A stretch of DNA of 64,000 nucleotides from JAEUMD01 sp050250815 (GTDB lineage: Bacteria > Pseudomonadota > Alphaproteobacteria > Rhizobiales > Hyphomicrobiaceae). A program made the position numbers and the translations under genes. Below the pieces are notes generated by a model, which did not search any database, was not told the origin of the DNA, and was given only the letters and a program-made list of their open reading frames with translations. Each line of letters opens with the position of its first letter. The stretch's first letter is position 1. The stretch is from positions 62,001 to 126,000 of the forward strand of contig JBFWNY010000002.1 in assembly GCA_050250815.1 (NCBI GenBank). Direction: 5' to 3'. Shown piece after piece: positions 18,393 through 27,873 of this stretch.

Positions 18393-18433
18393 TTATCTCT
18401 TGTCGATCGTGGAGATCGATGAACACGCGAGTG

Positions 18434-19459
18434 TCAGCGCAGGAAGGCGGTGAGTAGCGGCAGCAGCGCCTCCGGCCGCTCGTCCTGCGGAGAGTGCTCG
18501 CAGCCGCGCACGATGGCGAGACGTCCACGCGGCAGCGCTTTCGCCAGGCGCTGTCCGGTTGAGAGCGGCACGACGTGATCGTGATCACACCACACGACAA
18601 GCGTGGGCTGCCGGATCGATCGGTAGCGCGCAACGATCCGGCGCCAGTCGGGTGGCACGATGTGGCGCGCGGTCGCGATCAGGGCATGACGGGCGCCGGC
18701 CTCGTAGTAGGGCCGTGCGTAGTTGGCCACGTCCTCCGCGTCGGCACCGCCGCTTTTCCGCTCGTTCGATATCGCGAGGCTCGTGGGCAGCTCCGGCGGA
18801 AGTAGCGTCAGCACGGCATAAGGCAGCACCGGCTGCTGCAGGAAGCTTACGAACGCCGTGGGATCTTGAGGGAACGCTGGCGCATCCATGACGACGAGCC
18901 GCCGGACCGTTCCGGGTTTGCTGCGGTTGAGTTCGAGCGTCACCAACAGCGCCACCGCGCCGCCGAACGAGTGGCCGGCCAGGTCGATGTGGCCGAGCCC
19001 GCTGCGGCGGATGAAGTCGACGACGTGGCGCGCCTGATCGGCTGCGCCGTAAAGCTGGTCGAAGGGTTTGTCCGACTTGCCGAAGCCGCGCAGATCGAGC
19101 GCGATTACGCGATGCCGGCGGCCGAGGGCCGGAGCAATGCGGCGCCATGTGTAGGTCGAGGCGCCGAGCCCGTGCAGCAGGAGGAGCGGCGGGCCCGATC
19201 CCCATTCCTCCACGTGCAGGCGCACGGGCGGTGCGCCGGCCGGTTGCACCATGGCGTCGTAGGCGGCGTGGCGGGCTTCGCGTGCGAGCACTGGCAGCGC
19301 GGCTGTAATCCAGCACGCAAATGCCAGCATGACGAGGGCGAGCCGTCCCGAGATGGCGCCGCTGCCGGTCCTAGCGGACCTGGCCTGACCGGCTCGATGC
19401 GTGGTGACCTGCGACGGCAGCGGGGCTGCCTCGCATGTTGGCGTGGCGTCGATTGGCAT
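18434..19459 (-). CDS. Alpha/beta hydrolase with N-terminal membrane/signal segment
   Basis: 341 residues. A hydrophobic segment at about 40-58 (ALVMLAFACWITAALPVLA) after a 35-residue polar stretch suggests export or anchoring. The hydrolase domain follows: LLLLHGLGAST (oxyanion hole), LDLRGFGKSDKP, nucleophile elbow GHSFGG, an acid in VVWCDHD and a His in GCEHSPQDE. All triad residues are present. Substrate unknown. It is convergent with rnpB and divergent from the mraZ operon, with about 440 bases between. Confidence 0.87.
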   Translation of the reverse strand: MPIDATPTCEAAPLPSQVTTHRAGQARSARTGSGAISGRLALVMLAFACWITAALPVLAREARHAAYDAMVQPAGAPPVRLHVEEWGSGPPLLLLHGLGASTYTWRRIAPALGRRHRVIALDLRGFGKSDKPFDQLYGAADQARHVVDFIRRSGLGHIDLAGHSFGGAVALLVTLELNRSKPGTVRRLVVMDAPAFPQDPTAFVSFLQQPVLPYAVLTLLPPELPTSLAISNERKSGGADAEDVANYARPYYEAGARHALIATARHIVPPDWRRIVARYRSIRQPTLVVWCDHDHVVPLSTGQRLAKALPRGRLAIVRGCEHSPQDERPEALLPLLTAFLR

Positions 19460-19700
19460 CGGGACGAGGAACCTTTCCGAGGCAGAGACGTGCTCGCCTC
19501 GACCAATAGGCCCTCATGGCTGACGAAGTCTTAAGCGCAGCACCGCTTTGGCCCGTCCGTTTCGCCTCTGCGTGACCTGGCCGGGACAGGCCCGATGGCG
19601 TCCAGGTCGATGGTGCGCGGATCGCGCTACTCCCGATGATGCGCAACCGGGCGGCGGTGGAGTTTTCCAAGGTCGCCACACAATATTCCTTAAGAATCCG

Positions 19701-19730
19701 TTGACTCCCATCTCATCCCATGTAATCCCA
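19701..19730 (+). promoter_or_regulatory. MraZ operator and probable dcw promoter
   Basis: Three copies of TCCCA end at 19710, 19720 and 19730, exactly 10 bp apart (TGGG repeats on the other strand). In E. coli MraZ binds TGGGN repeats with the same 10-bp period upstream of its own gene. TTGACT at 19701 may be a -35 box, so bound MraZ would cover the promoter. The rest of the 19460-19897 spacer shows no gene. Confidence 0.75.
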
Positions 19731-19897
19731 TAAGAGCCCGACCGCACCGGGCCAAGGCACCGCGGCGTGGCGCCGGCTCTGAGAGAGGGCCAGGGCCACC
19801 AGGCGACAGCCGCGGATTGCCAGCACATGCGGCACCGGTGCTCAGGTCTGGCGCGCAGTTTCGACGTGTCCCGCGTGGGTAGAGGCTCGATCAGGGG

Positions 19898-20377
19898 ATG
19901 GACCGCTTTGTCTCGACCTTCACCAACAAGCTCGACGCCAAGGGGCGCGTTTCCGTTCCCGCAGCTTTCCGCACCGTGCTTGAGCGGGATGGCTATGGCG
20001 CTGGTGGATCGGCCGGCATCTACTGCTACCCCTCGCTCGACGCTCCGGCGCTCGATGCTGGAGGCGAGAGGCTCGCGCAGAAAATCGACGGCCTTCTCGA
20101 TGGCCTGCCGAATTACTCGGATGAGCGGGACGAACTCTCCGTCGCCCTCTATGGCGAGGTCCAGGTTCTTTCCATCGATGGCGACGGACGCATCGTCATT
20201 CCTGAAGCGCTTCGTGCCCACGCCGGTCTTCGCGATGCGGTCACGTTCGTAGGCCTGGGCGACAAGTTCCAGATGTGGGAGCCGGCGCGCTTCGACGAGC
20301 GGCGGCGGCGCGCCCGCGAGAAGGTGCAGGGTCATCGCAAGCTGTTCGGCGGCGGGGGCGAGGGAGCACGGGAATGA
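19898..20377 (+). CDS. mraZ: Transcriptional regulator MraZ
   Basis: DNA-binding AbrB-type protein, first gene of the dcw cluster and repressor of it in E. coli. 159 residues with two SpoVT/AbrB halves: FVSTFTNKLDAKGRVSVPAAFR at the N-terminus and VLSIDGDGRIVIPEALR around residue 85-100, each with the D-x-[KD]-GR motif. The C-terminal tail is basic. The ATG follows GATCAGGGG. Its stop overlaps the rsmH start by four bases. Autoregulation is supported by the repeats at 19701-19730. Confidence 0.97.
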   Translation: MDRFVSTFTNKLDAKGRVSVPAAFRTVLERDGYGAGGSAGIYCYPSLDAPALDAGGERLAQKIDGLLDGLPNYSDERDELSVALYGEVQVLSIDGDGRIVIPEALRAHAGLRDAVTFVGLGDKFQMWEPARFDERRRRAREKVQGHRKLFGGGGEGARE

Positions 20378-21393
20378 CGCCGAGGCGCCAGGGTCCAGCG
20401 GGGGCGGGATCTGGTGGCGTGCGGCAGCGGCACATTCCCGTGCTGCTCTCCGAGGTGCTGGAGGCGTTGCAGCCGGCCGGCAATGAGCGCTTCATCGATG
20501 GCACGTTCGGCGCCGGTGGCTACAGCCGCGCGCTTCTGGAGGCGGCACCTTGCTCGGTGCTGGCGCTCGATCGCGATCCCGATGCCATTGCGCGCGGCTC
20601 AATCCTCGTCGAGGAGTTCGCGCCGCGCCTGACGCTGATCCAGAGTGAATTCGGCCGTCTCGACCAGGTTGCGCAAGCTCACGGCTTTGCGCCGGCCGAT
20701 GGCGTCGTACTCGACATCGGCGTTTCGTCCATGCAACTCGACGAGCCTGAGCGCGGCTTCTCGTTTCAAGCCGATGGTCCGCTCGACATGCGGATGAGCT
20801 CGAGCGGAGAAACGGCGGCGGATGTCGTCAACACGTTCGAGGAAGGCGCGCTTGCCGACGTCCTCTACAAATTCGGCGAAGAGCACCGCTCGCGGGCGGT
20901 TGCGCGCGCCATCGTCAAGCGACGCGAGCAGCAGCCGTTCGAGCGCACGCTCGATCTTGCCGAAGTCGTGGCGCGTGCGCTGGGCGGACGGCGCCACGAC
21001 CAGAAGACGCATCCTGCGACGAAGACGTTTCAGGCTCTGCGCATCCACGTCAACGACGAGTTGGGTGAGCTTGCCCGCGCGCTGGTTGCCGCCGAGCGCG
21101 TGCTGAAACCGGGTGGCCGGCTCGTCGTCGTAACCTTCCATTCGCTGGAAGACCGCCTCGTCAAGCAGTTCATCGCCGAGCGGTCCGGCCGCCATTCGCG
21201 CGGATCGCGCCATCTGCCCGAGCAAAGCATCGAATTTTACGAGCCGAGTTTCCGGATTGTTAACCGTCGGCCATTAACGTCTTCGAAAGGTGAACTCGAC
21301 GTCAACACGCGCGCCCGGTCGGCACGCTTGCGTGCCGCCATCAGAACAGACAGCCAGCCCTGGCCGACGGCCGCGCTCGACGGAGAGACCTGA
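20374..21393 (+). CDS. rsmH: 16S rRNA (cytosine1402-N4)-methyltransferase
   Basis: Methylates C1402 of 16S rRNA using SAM. 339 residues. RHIPVLLSEVLEAL and the SAM site DGTFGAGGYSRALL are near the N-terminus; DIGVSSMQLDEPERGFSF, PLDMRM and the C-terminal VTFHSLEDRLVK follow. The inserted substrate domain contains THPATKTFQALRIHVN. The start ATG lies inside the mraZ stop (ATGA), so translation is coupled. A longer in-frame start at 20275 would overlap mraZ by 100 bases and is rejected. Confidence 0.97.
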   Translation: MTPRRQGPAGAGSGGVRQRHIPVLLSEVLEALQPAGNERFIDGTFGAGGYSRALLEAAPCSVLALDRDPDAIARGSILVEEFAPRLTLIQSEFGRLDQVAQAHGFAPADGVVLDIGVSSMQLDEPERGFSFQADGPLDMRMSSSGETAADVVNTFEEGALADVLYKFGEEHRSRAVARAIVKRREQQPFERTLDLAEVVARALGGRRHDQKTHPATKTFQALRIHVNDELGELARALVAAERVLKPGGRLVVVTFHSLEDRLVKQFIAERSGRHSRGSRHLPEQSIEFYEPSFRIVNRRPLTSSKGELDVNTRARSARLRAAIRTDSQPWPTAALDGET

Positions 21394-21441
21394 TTGGTAA
21401 GAGTGCCACGCCCTGGCGTGGCGAGGGAGCAAGTGATTTCC

Positions 21442-21738
21442 ATGCGTCTGCTGACCCTTTCTTCCGTGCTGATGGCGCTTTCGAGCGCATTCCTCCTCTA
21501 CGCTCTCAACGACCAGACGCGCCGGCTCGAGGAGCAGGTCGCCGCGCAGGAGCGTGCGCTGGTCGCCGGACGGCGCGACCTTTCCGTGCTCAAGGCGGAG
21601 AGGGCGCATCTGGCGCGGCCCGAGCGGATCGGTCCGCTCGCGCGCGAGCTTGGGCTCGTCGATCCGCGCGCCCACCAGTTCGTCGATTTCGGCGCACCGG
21701 CCGACATCACGACTGGAGACATCAGTCGTACGCAGTGA
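21442..21738 (+). CDS. ftsL: Cell division protein FtsL
   Basis: Bitopic divisome protein of about 98 residues, partner of FtsQ/FtsB and activator of FtsWI. One transmembrane helix (LLTLSSVLMALSSAFLLYAL) is followed by a coiled coil with heptad leucines (RRLEEQVAAQERALVAGRRDL). Sequence is poorly conserved, as is normal for FtsL; assignment rests on topology and on its place between rsmH and ftsI. The start is uncertain: ATG 21442, GTG 21433 (GAGGGAG just upstream) or TTG 21394, which directly follows the rsmH stop. Confidence 0.85.
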   Translation: MRLLTLSSVLMALSSAFLLYALNDQTRRLEEQVAAQERALVAGRRDLSVLKAERAHLARPERIGPLARELGLVDPRAHQFVDFGAPADITTGDISRTQ

Positions 21739-21799
21739 GCGTCGGGGCGTCTCGCTCGCGAGCGCCGCTCCACCATCGAACCAGCGGCCGGCAAGGCAC

Positions 21800-23548
21800 A
21801 TGGCACACGCCGTGATCACAGCGCCATTTCCGGGATTTCCGGGCAGCGACATGCCAAGGGCTCGTCGCGGCGGTGAAGCGCGGCTTGCGCGTTCGCGTAG
21901 CGGCCTGCAACTCGCGCGGTCGGTCAGCGTGGCAGCGTTCGCCGGCCTGTGCTTCCTCGCGGTCGGTGCGCAGCTCCTGCGCCTGGCGACGGCCGGCGGC
22001 GGTGGCGGTGGCGGTGTCGAAATCGCCATGCAGACGCCGATCGCCACCAGCTTCGCACGCCCAGACATTGTCGATCGCAATGGCCGCCTGCTCGCGACCG
22101 ACGTCGAACTGCAATCCCTCTATGTCGATCCCATGCTCGTCGTCGACCGCGACGAACTGGTCGAGAAACTCGCCCGGGTGCTCCCCGACCTCGACGCCGC
22201 GGATCTGCGGACGGCGCTCGCCGACCGCACACGCCGCTTCCACTGGATCAGGCGCGGACTGTCACCGGCCGTCGCCCAGAAGGTGCACGACCTGGGCTTT
22301 CCTGGCCTGTCGTTCCGGCCAGAACTTCGTCGCGCCTACCCTGCGGGCAAGCTGGCGGGACACCTGCTCGGCGGCGTCAATGTCGACAATGCCGGCGTCG
22401 CCGGCATAGAGCGCTATCTCGACGAGGCCGGTCTCGTCGACGCTGTCCACGGCGCCGTGCCAAGCGATCGCCGGCCCATCGCGCTGTCGCTCGATATGGG
22501 CGTGCAGCACGCGGTTGAACAGGAGCTGGCCGGGGCGATGCGGCGCTACAGTGCGCCGGCCGCTGCCGCCGTCGTCCTTGATGCCACGACGGGCGAGATC
22601 GTGGCGGCGGCATCGCTGCCGGGTGCCGATCCTGCAAGGCCCGAGCAGATGCTGGACGACCAGCGCCGGGACCGGCTCGCTGGCAGCACCTACGAGTTGG
22701 GCTCCGTGCTCAAGGCCTTCACGGTGGCAATGGCGCTGGAGGGCGGGCGCGTCGGGCTCGACACGTTCTTCGATGTCACGGCGCCGCTCTCGGTGGGCCG
22801 GTTCGAGATCAAGGACCATCACGGCGCGGGCCGTCCGCTCTCAACATCGGACATCTTCCTGAAATCATCCAACGTCGGTTCGGCACTGATGGCGCTGGAG
22901 GCAGGACCCGAGCGTCAGCGCGCATTCCTCGCCGATCTCGGTCTCACGGGTCGAGTTCGGCTGGAGAGCGGTCCCATTGCCATGCCGCAGGTTCCACCCC
23001 GCTGGGAGCAGGCACAGACTGTGACGATAGCCTACGGCCACGGCATTGCCGTTGCCCCCCTTCAACTCGCCGCGTCGGCGGCTGCACTCGTCAACGGCGG
23101 GTTTCGCGTCGAGCCGACCGTACTCCGCCGCACAATGCCCGTGCCGGAGCGCCGGCGCGTCATCTCGCAGGCCACCAGCGCGGCCATCGTCGGTCTGATG
23201 CGGGCCAACGTGGCTCAGGATGGCGGCACCGGCCGCCGCGCCGACGCTGCCGGCTATCGTGTCGGCGGCAAGACCGGCACCGCAGAAATCGCGCGGGGAG
23301 GCCGTTACGACAAGAATGCCGTGATCGCATCGTTCCTCGGCACGTTCCCGGCGGATGCGCCACGGTATGTCACGTTTGTCGTCATCTTCGAGCCGGAGCG
23401 CACCGCGGCGAGCGGAGGCGAAATCACGGCGGGCCGTACGGCCGCCCCGGTCACGGCACGGATCGTGGAGCGTATCGCTCCCTTGCTCGGCGTCGCGCCG
23501 GACGGCACTTCGCGAGCGGCCACTGGCCGTATCGGCGTTGACGGCTAG
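21800..23548 (+). CDS. ftsI: Peptidoglycan transpeptidase FtsI (PBP3)
   Basis: Septal class B penicillin-binding protein. 582 residues: an N-terminal cytoplasmic tail, a membrane helix (SVAAFAGLCFLAVGAQLL), the pedestal domain, and the transpeptidase domain with all three active-site motifs: SVLK (Ser302, Lys305), SSN (356-358) and KTGTA (from Lys491). A glycine run follows the membrane helix. The ATG at 21800 follows AAGG; an in-frame ATG at 21851 is an alternative. It forms the septal synthase with FtsW, encoded downstream. Confidence 0.96.
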   Translation: MAHAVITAPFPGFPGSDMPRARRGGEARLARSRSGLQLARSVSVAAFAGLCFLAVGAQLLRLATAGGGGGGGVEIAMQTPIATSFARPDIVDRNGRLLATDVELQSLYVDPMLVVDRDELVEKLARVLPDLDAADLRTALADRTRRFHWIRRGLSPAVAQKVHDLGFPGLSFRPELRRAYPAGKLAGHLLGGVNVDNAGVAGIERYLDEAGLVDAVHGAVPSDRRPIALSLDMGVQHAVEQELAGAMRRYSAPAAAAVVLDATTGEIVAAASLPGADPARPEQMLDDQRRDRLAGSTYELGSVLKAFTVAMALEGGRVGLDTFFDVTAPLSVGRFEIKDHHGAGRPLSTSDIFLKSSNVGSALMALEAGPERQRAFLADLGLTGRVRLESGPIAMPQVPPRWEQAQTVTIAYGHGIAVAPLQLAASAAALVNGGFRVEPTVLRRTMPVPERRRVISQATSAAIVGLMRANVAQDGGTGRRADAAGYRVGGKTGTAEIARGGRYDKNAVIASFLGTFPADAPRYVTFVVIFEPERTAASGGEITAGRTAAPVTARIVERIAPLLGVAPDGTSRAATGRIGVDG

Positions 23549-23609
23549 GCGCGTCGGCCTAGCTGCTGCCCAATTGATGGGCAATCCCCTCTCGTGCCCC
23601 AGCCGAGAT

Positions 23610-23638
23610 TTGACGGTTAACGCGGCGCAACTTATGAC
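23610..23638 (+). promoter_or_regulatory. Internal dcw promoter before murE
   Basis: TTGACG, 17 bases, TATGAC lies in the 226-base gap after ftsI. It would allow murE and downstream genes to be expressed independently of the mraZ promoter. Confidence 0.55.
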
Positions 23639-23774
23639 GGGTGCGCCCTGCTCCAGCAGGCCGGCCGGGCAGCTTTCGGCCTCCGCGCACCGGGGCTCCG
23701 CGTGTTCCCGCAAGGCGGCACTCAGTGTCGAGAGCGTTCAGGTTTCATCCACGGCCGCACGAGCCACCGCAACC

Positions 23775-25247
23775 ATGCTGCTCGCACAACTGCTCGGTCC
23801 TGATATTATGGTTCCGCCCGAGGCGCGGCGCCTGTTTGTTACCGGGCTCTCGGCCGACAGCCGAGTCGTGGCCCCCGGCTTCGTCTTCGCGGCGCTGCCG
23901 GGATCGCGCACCGACGGGGCGAGCTTCCTCAACGAGGCCGTCGCGCGCGGCGCGGTCGCCGTGATCGCCGGGCGCGACACTGTCGTTCCTTCCACTCTCC
24001 CGGTCCCTGTCCTGCGGACGGAGAACCCGCGCCGCGAGCTGGCATTGATGGCGGCCCGGTTCTATCCGCGGCAGCCTGAAACCGCGGTTGCCGTGACCGG
24101 CACCAGCGGTAAGACGTCGGTGGCTGATTTCACGCGGCAGATCTTTAGCGCGGCCGGGTTTGCCGCCGCCTCCGTTGGCACCATCGGAGTGGTCCGACCG
24201 GAAGGCGCGGTATACGGATCTTTGACGACGCCCGATCCGGTCTCGCTGCATCAGACTTTGGAGGAGCTGGCCGAGACGGGCGTCACGCACCTCGCCGTCG
24301 AAGCCTCATCGCACGGTCTCGACCAGTATCGCCTGGACGGTGTTCGATTGACCGCGGCGGCGTTCACCAATCTCGGTCGAGACCACCTCGACTACCATCC
24401 GAGCGTCGAGCACTACCTGCGCGCCAAGCTGCGCCTGTTCGAAGCGCTGCTGCGTCCGGGGCAGACCGCGGTCGTCAACACGGACGGCGCCATGAGCGAG
24501 ACGGTGGCCGATGCGGCGCGTGCCCGAGGTCTGCGGGTGCTGCTCGTCGGTCGCTCCGGCAATCCCCTGCGGCTGGAGAGTTCGGAGCGTGACGGCTTCC
24601 GGCAGCGCCTGCGCATCCGCCACCCGGGCGGCACGCGAAGCATCGTTCTGCCGCTGATCGGTGGCTATCAGGTCGAGAATGCGCTGGTCGCGGCGGGACT
24701 GGCGATGGCGTCCGGCATTCCCACCCTGACTGCGCTCGATGCGCTCGAAACCCTTAAAGGTGTGCCGGGTCGACTCGAGATCGTCGGTGAGCACCGCGGT
24801 GCGCTCGTTGTCGTCGACTACGCCCACAAGCCCGAGGCGCTGAAGGCTGCGCTCGACGGCGTGCGGCCGTTCGTGAGCGGCAAACTCTACTGCCTGTTTG
24901 GCTGCGGGGGCGATCGCGATCGCGGCAAGCGGCCGATCATGGGCGGCATCGCGGCCGAGCACGCCGACCGCGTCATCGTCACCGACGACAACCCGCGCTC
25001 CGAGGAGCCGGCGTCGATCCGCACCGAGATCCTGTCGGGCATCCCCGCCGGCGTGCAGCGTCGCGTCAAGGAGATCGGCGACCGCCGTCAGGCGATCGAT
25101 ACGTCGGTTGCGGCTCTGAAACCGGGCGATGTCCTCGTGATTGCGGGCAAGGGGCACGAGACCGGCCAGATCGTGGGCGACAAGACGCTGCCGTTCTCCG
25201 ACCACGAGGTGGCTCGCGAGGCGATTGCACGGGGGGGTGGTCAATGA
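23775..25247 (+). CDS. murE: UDP-MurNAc-L-Ala-D-Glu:meso-diaminopimelate ligase
   Basis: Adds meso-diaminopimelate to the UDP-MurNAc dipeptide with ATP. 490 residues. The N-terminal UDP-binding domain has GLSADSRVVAPGFVF, the ATP loop is GTSGKTS (about 110), and the C-terminal domain has DDNPR (404-408), which is specific for meso-DAP rather than lysine. The start ATG was chosen by family length; the open frame continues upstream into ftsI. Its stop overlaps the murF start (ATGA). Confidence 0.97.
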   Translation: MLLAQLLGPDIMVPPEARRLFVTGLSADSRVVAPGFVFAALPGSRTDGASFLNEAVARGAVAVIAGRDTVVPSTLPVPVLRTENPRRELALMAARFYPRQPETAVAVTGTSGKTSVADFTRQIFSAAGFAAASVGTIGVVRPEGAVYGSLTTPDPVSLHQTLEELAETGVTHLAVEASSHGLDQYRLDGVRLTAAAFTNLGRDHLDYHPSVEHYLRAKLRLFEALLRPGQTAVVNTDGAMSETVADAARARGLRVLLVGRSGNPLRLESSERDGFRQRLRIRHPGGTRSIVLPLIGGYQVENALVAAGLAMASGIPTLTALDALETLKGVPGRLEIVGEHRGALVVVDYAHKPEALKAALDGVRPFVSGKLYCLFGCGGDRDRGKRPIMGGIAAEHADRVIVTDDNPRSEEPASIRTEILSGIPAGVQRRVKEIGDRRQAIDTSVAALKPGDVLVIAGKGHETGQIVGDKTLPFSDHEVAREAIARGGGQ

Positions 25248-26683
25248 CCGCGCCGCTGTGGACGCTCGATGCGCTGGTCGCGGCGTCCGGCGGACGTCTC
25301 GACGCGGCAGGCGCGCCGATCGATAGCGGTGGAATCGGCAGCATCTCAATCGACACGCGATCGCTTCGGCCGGGTGCGCTATTCGTGGCACTCAAGGACC
25401 AGCGCGACGGGCATGAGTTCGTGCCCGCGGCCTTCGCGGCGGGCGCAAGCGCAGCGCTGGTGTCGGAGACCTATGCGCGTCAGCCGGGGGACGGCGCGCT
25501 GCTCCGCGTCGACGATCCGCTGCGCGCGCTGGAACGGATCGCTTCGGCGGCCCGCGCACGGCTCGCGCGAGAGGCACGCATCATCGCCATTACAGGCTCT
25601 GCCGGAAAGACGACGACGAAGGAGATGCTGCGCGTCTGCCTGTCGCCACTCGGCGCCACGCATGCGTCGGCGAAATCGTTCAACAATCATTGGGGTGTGC
25701 CGCTGACACTAGCCTCCATGCCGGCGGCGACGCGCTACGCGGTGCTTGAGATCGGCATGAACCACTCAGGCGAGATCACGCCGCTGACACGGCTGGCGCG
25801 GCCGCATGTGGCCATCGTCACGAACGTCCATGCCGTCCACCTCGGGCAGTTTGCCTCCGTCGACGAGATCGCGGCGGCTAAAGCGGAAATCTTCGCCGGG
25901 CTCGATGTGTCGGGAACCGGCATTCTCAACGCCGACCTGCCGCCGGCGCATGTCGCGCGCCTGCGATCGGCGGTCGAGGCATCAGGCGCGCGCGTTGTGA
26001 CGTTCGGTGCGCGGGAGTCGGCCGACGTGCGGCTTGCCGACATGGCCCTCGGCGAGGCCGGCAGCACGGCGCGGGCGTCGGTTGCCGGCCGCGATGCCGC
26101 CTTCCGTGTCGGCGCGCCCGGGCGGCATCTCGTCATGAATGCCGTTGCCGTGCTCGCCGCGCTCGATGCGATCGGTATTGCCGATCTGGATGCCGCCATG
26201 CGGCCGTTGGCGGGGCTGGGAGCGGGCGACGGTCGCGGACGGCGCACCGTCCACGGAATCGATGGCGGGCGGCTGATGCTTATCGACGAAAGCTACAACG
26301 CCAACCCAGAATCGATGCGCGTGGCGCTTTCCGCTATGGCCCTCATGCCGCGCGCCAGATACAGCCGGCGTGTGGCGGTTCTGGGCGACATGCTGGAGCT
26401 GGGCCCGCAGGCGGCCGATTTCCACCGCGGTCTCAAGGAGACTGCGGAAAGTTGCGCCGATGTCGTCTATACCGCTGGCCCGATGATGCGCGTGTTGCAC
26501 GACGCGCTGGCGCCTGGCCGGGGCGCGTTGTGGGCACCGACGGCACGGGAGCTGGAAGCTGAGCTGATCGCCGGGCTTAGGCCGGGCGACGTGGTGATGG
26601 TCAAAGGGTCGAACGGCTCGCGGATGGCGGCATTGACGGCCGCAATCAAAGCCCGCTACCCGGAAGTTGCGGAGAGCGCCTGA
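25244..26683 (+). CDS. murF: UDP-MurNAc-tripeptide:D-Ala-D-Ala ligase
   Basis: Adds D-Ala-D-Ala to complete the stem pentapeptide. 479 residues with ATP loop ITGSAGKTTTKEML, the motif FNNHWGVPLTLA, EIGMNHSGEI, and C-terminal DESYNANPESM and LGDMLELG. It is coupled to murE by a four-base overlap. mraY follows after 44 bases. Confidence 0.97.
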   Translation: MTAPLWTLDALVAASGGRLDAAGAPIDSGGIGSISIDTRSLRPGALFVALKDQRDGHEFVPAAFAAGASAALVSETYARQPGDGALLRVDDPLRALERIASAARARLAREARIIAITGSAGKTTTKEMLRVCLSPLGATHASAKSFNNHWGVPLTLASMPAATRYAVLEIGMNHSGEITPLTRLARPHVAIVTNVHAVHLGQFASVDEIAAAKAEIFAGLDVSGTGILNADLPPAHVARLRSAVEASGARVVTFGARESADVRLADMALGEAGSTARASVAGRDAAFRVGAPGRHLVMNAVAVLAALDAIGIADLDAAMRPLAGLGAGDGRGRRTVHGIDGGRLMLIDESYNANPESMRVALSAMALMPRARYSRRVAVLGDMLELGPQAADFHRGLKETAESCADVVYTAGPMMRVLHDALAPGRGALWAPTARELEAELIAGLRPGDVVMVKGSNGSRMAALTAAIKARYPEVAESA

Positions 26684-26727
26684 TCGGCCTGGACGGACGG
26701 GCGTAAGGCGCGGGGGAGAGACAAGAC

Positions 26728-27810
26728 ATGCTGTACGAGCTCGTGAACTTCTCCGAACAGCTCGGGCCGCTCAACGTATTCCGCTACATTACCTTCCGCA
26801 CGGGCGGCGCGATCTTCACCGCGCTGCTGTTCGTCATGCTCTTTGGTCCGGGCATGATCGACCTTTTGCGCGTCAAGCAGGGCAAGGGCCAGCCGATCCG
26901 CCTCGACGGACCTCAAACGCACCTCGCCAAGGCAGGCACGCCGACCATGGGCGGGCTCATGATCCTGGCGGGCTTCCTCGTCGCCACTTTGCTCTGGGCG
27001 AACCTCCACAATGCTTACGTGTGGGTCGTGGTACTCGTCACACTCGGTTACGGGGCCATCGGCTTCTACGACGACTTCCTCAAGGTCACGAAGCGCACGA
27101 CGTCCGGGTTCTCGACCCGCTTCCGTCTCGCCCTCGAGGTCGCGATTGCCGCGTTGGCGAGCTACGCGATCATGCAGCTGGGTGCGCCCGGCTTTGCCGA
27201 CGCCCTCACCATCCCGTTCTTCAAAAACGTCATCGTTCCGCTGGGGTTTTTCTTCGTCGTCTTTGGCGTGCTCGTGATCGCGGGCGCCGGCAATGCGGTC
27301 AACCTCACCGACGGCCTCGATGGCCTCGCCATTGTGCCGGTAATGATCGCGGCGGCGACGTTCGGCCTCATCGCCTACCTGTCCGGCAACGTGAAGTTCG
27401 CCAGCTACCTGCAGATCCACTACGTCGCCGGCTCCGGCGAACTGGCTGTCCTTTGCGGCGCCCTGATTGGAGCAGGGTTGGGCTTCCTGTGGTTCAACGC
27501 GCCGCCCGCCATGATCTTCATGGGCGACACCGGCTCTCTGGCGCTGGGCGGCGCGCTGGGGACCATTGCGGTTGCGACCAAGCACGAGATCGTGCTGGCC
27601 ATCGTCGGCGGACTGTTCGTGCTGGAGACGCTGTCGGTCATCATCCAGGTCGCCTCCTTCAAGCTGACCGGCAAGCGTGTGTTCCGAATGGCGCCGCTGC
27701 ACCACCATTTCGAGCAGAAGGGGTGGAAGGAATCGACCGTCGTCGTACGCTTCTGGATCATCTCCGTGATCCTTGCGCTCATCGGTCTTGCTACGCTCAA
27801 ACTGCGCTGA
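26728..27810 (+). CDS. mraY: Phospho-MurNAc-pentapeptide transferase
   Basis: Transfers phospho-MurNAc-pentapeptide to undecaprenyl phosphate, giving lipid I at the inner membrane. 360 residues, about ten membrane helices. The signature regions are present: KAGTPTMGGLMIL, YDDFLKVTKRTT (Asp pair), NAVNLTDGLDGLA and the loop MAPLHHHFEQKGWKES. The ATG follows GGGGGAG. Intact. Confidence 0.98.
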   Translation: MLYELVNFSEQLGPLNVFRYITFRTGGAIFTALLFVMLFGPGMIDLLRVKQGKGQPIRLDGPQTHLAKAGTPTMGGLMILAGFLVATLLWANLHNAYVWVVVLVTLGYGAIGFYDDFLKVTKRTTSGFSTRFRLALEVAIAALASYAIMQLGAPGFADALTIPFFKNVIVPLGFFFVVFGVLVIAGAGNAVNLTDGLDGLAIVPVMIAAATFGLIAYLSGNVKFASYLQIHYVAGSGELAVLCGALIGAGLGFLWFNAPPAMIFMGDTGSLALGGALGTIAVATKHEIVLAIVGGLFVLETLSVIIQVASFKLTGKRVFRMAPLHHHFEQKGWKESTVVVRFWIISVILALIGLATLKLR

Positions 27811-27873
27811 ACGAAGCCGGGGCTTGCGGCGCTGCAACTGCGCCGGCCGGTCAACTCGGCTAGATTCGCCAGC

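Noticed and set aside
21257..21276. TTAACC...TTAAC near the rsmH 3' end as a CtrA site
   Set aside because: Half sites are 10 apart instead of 7 and lie within coding sequence.
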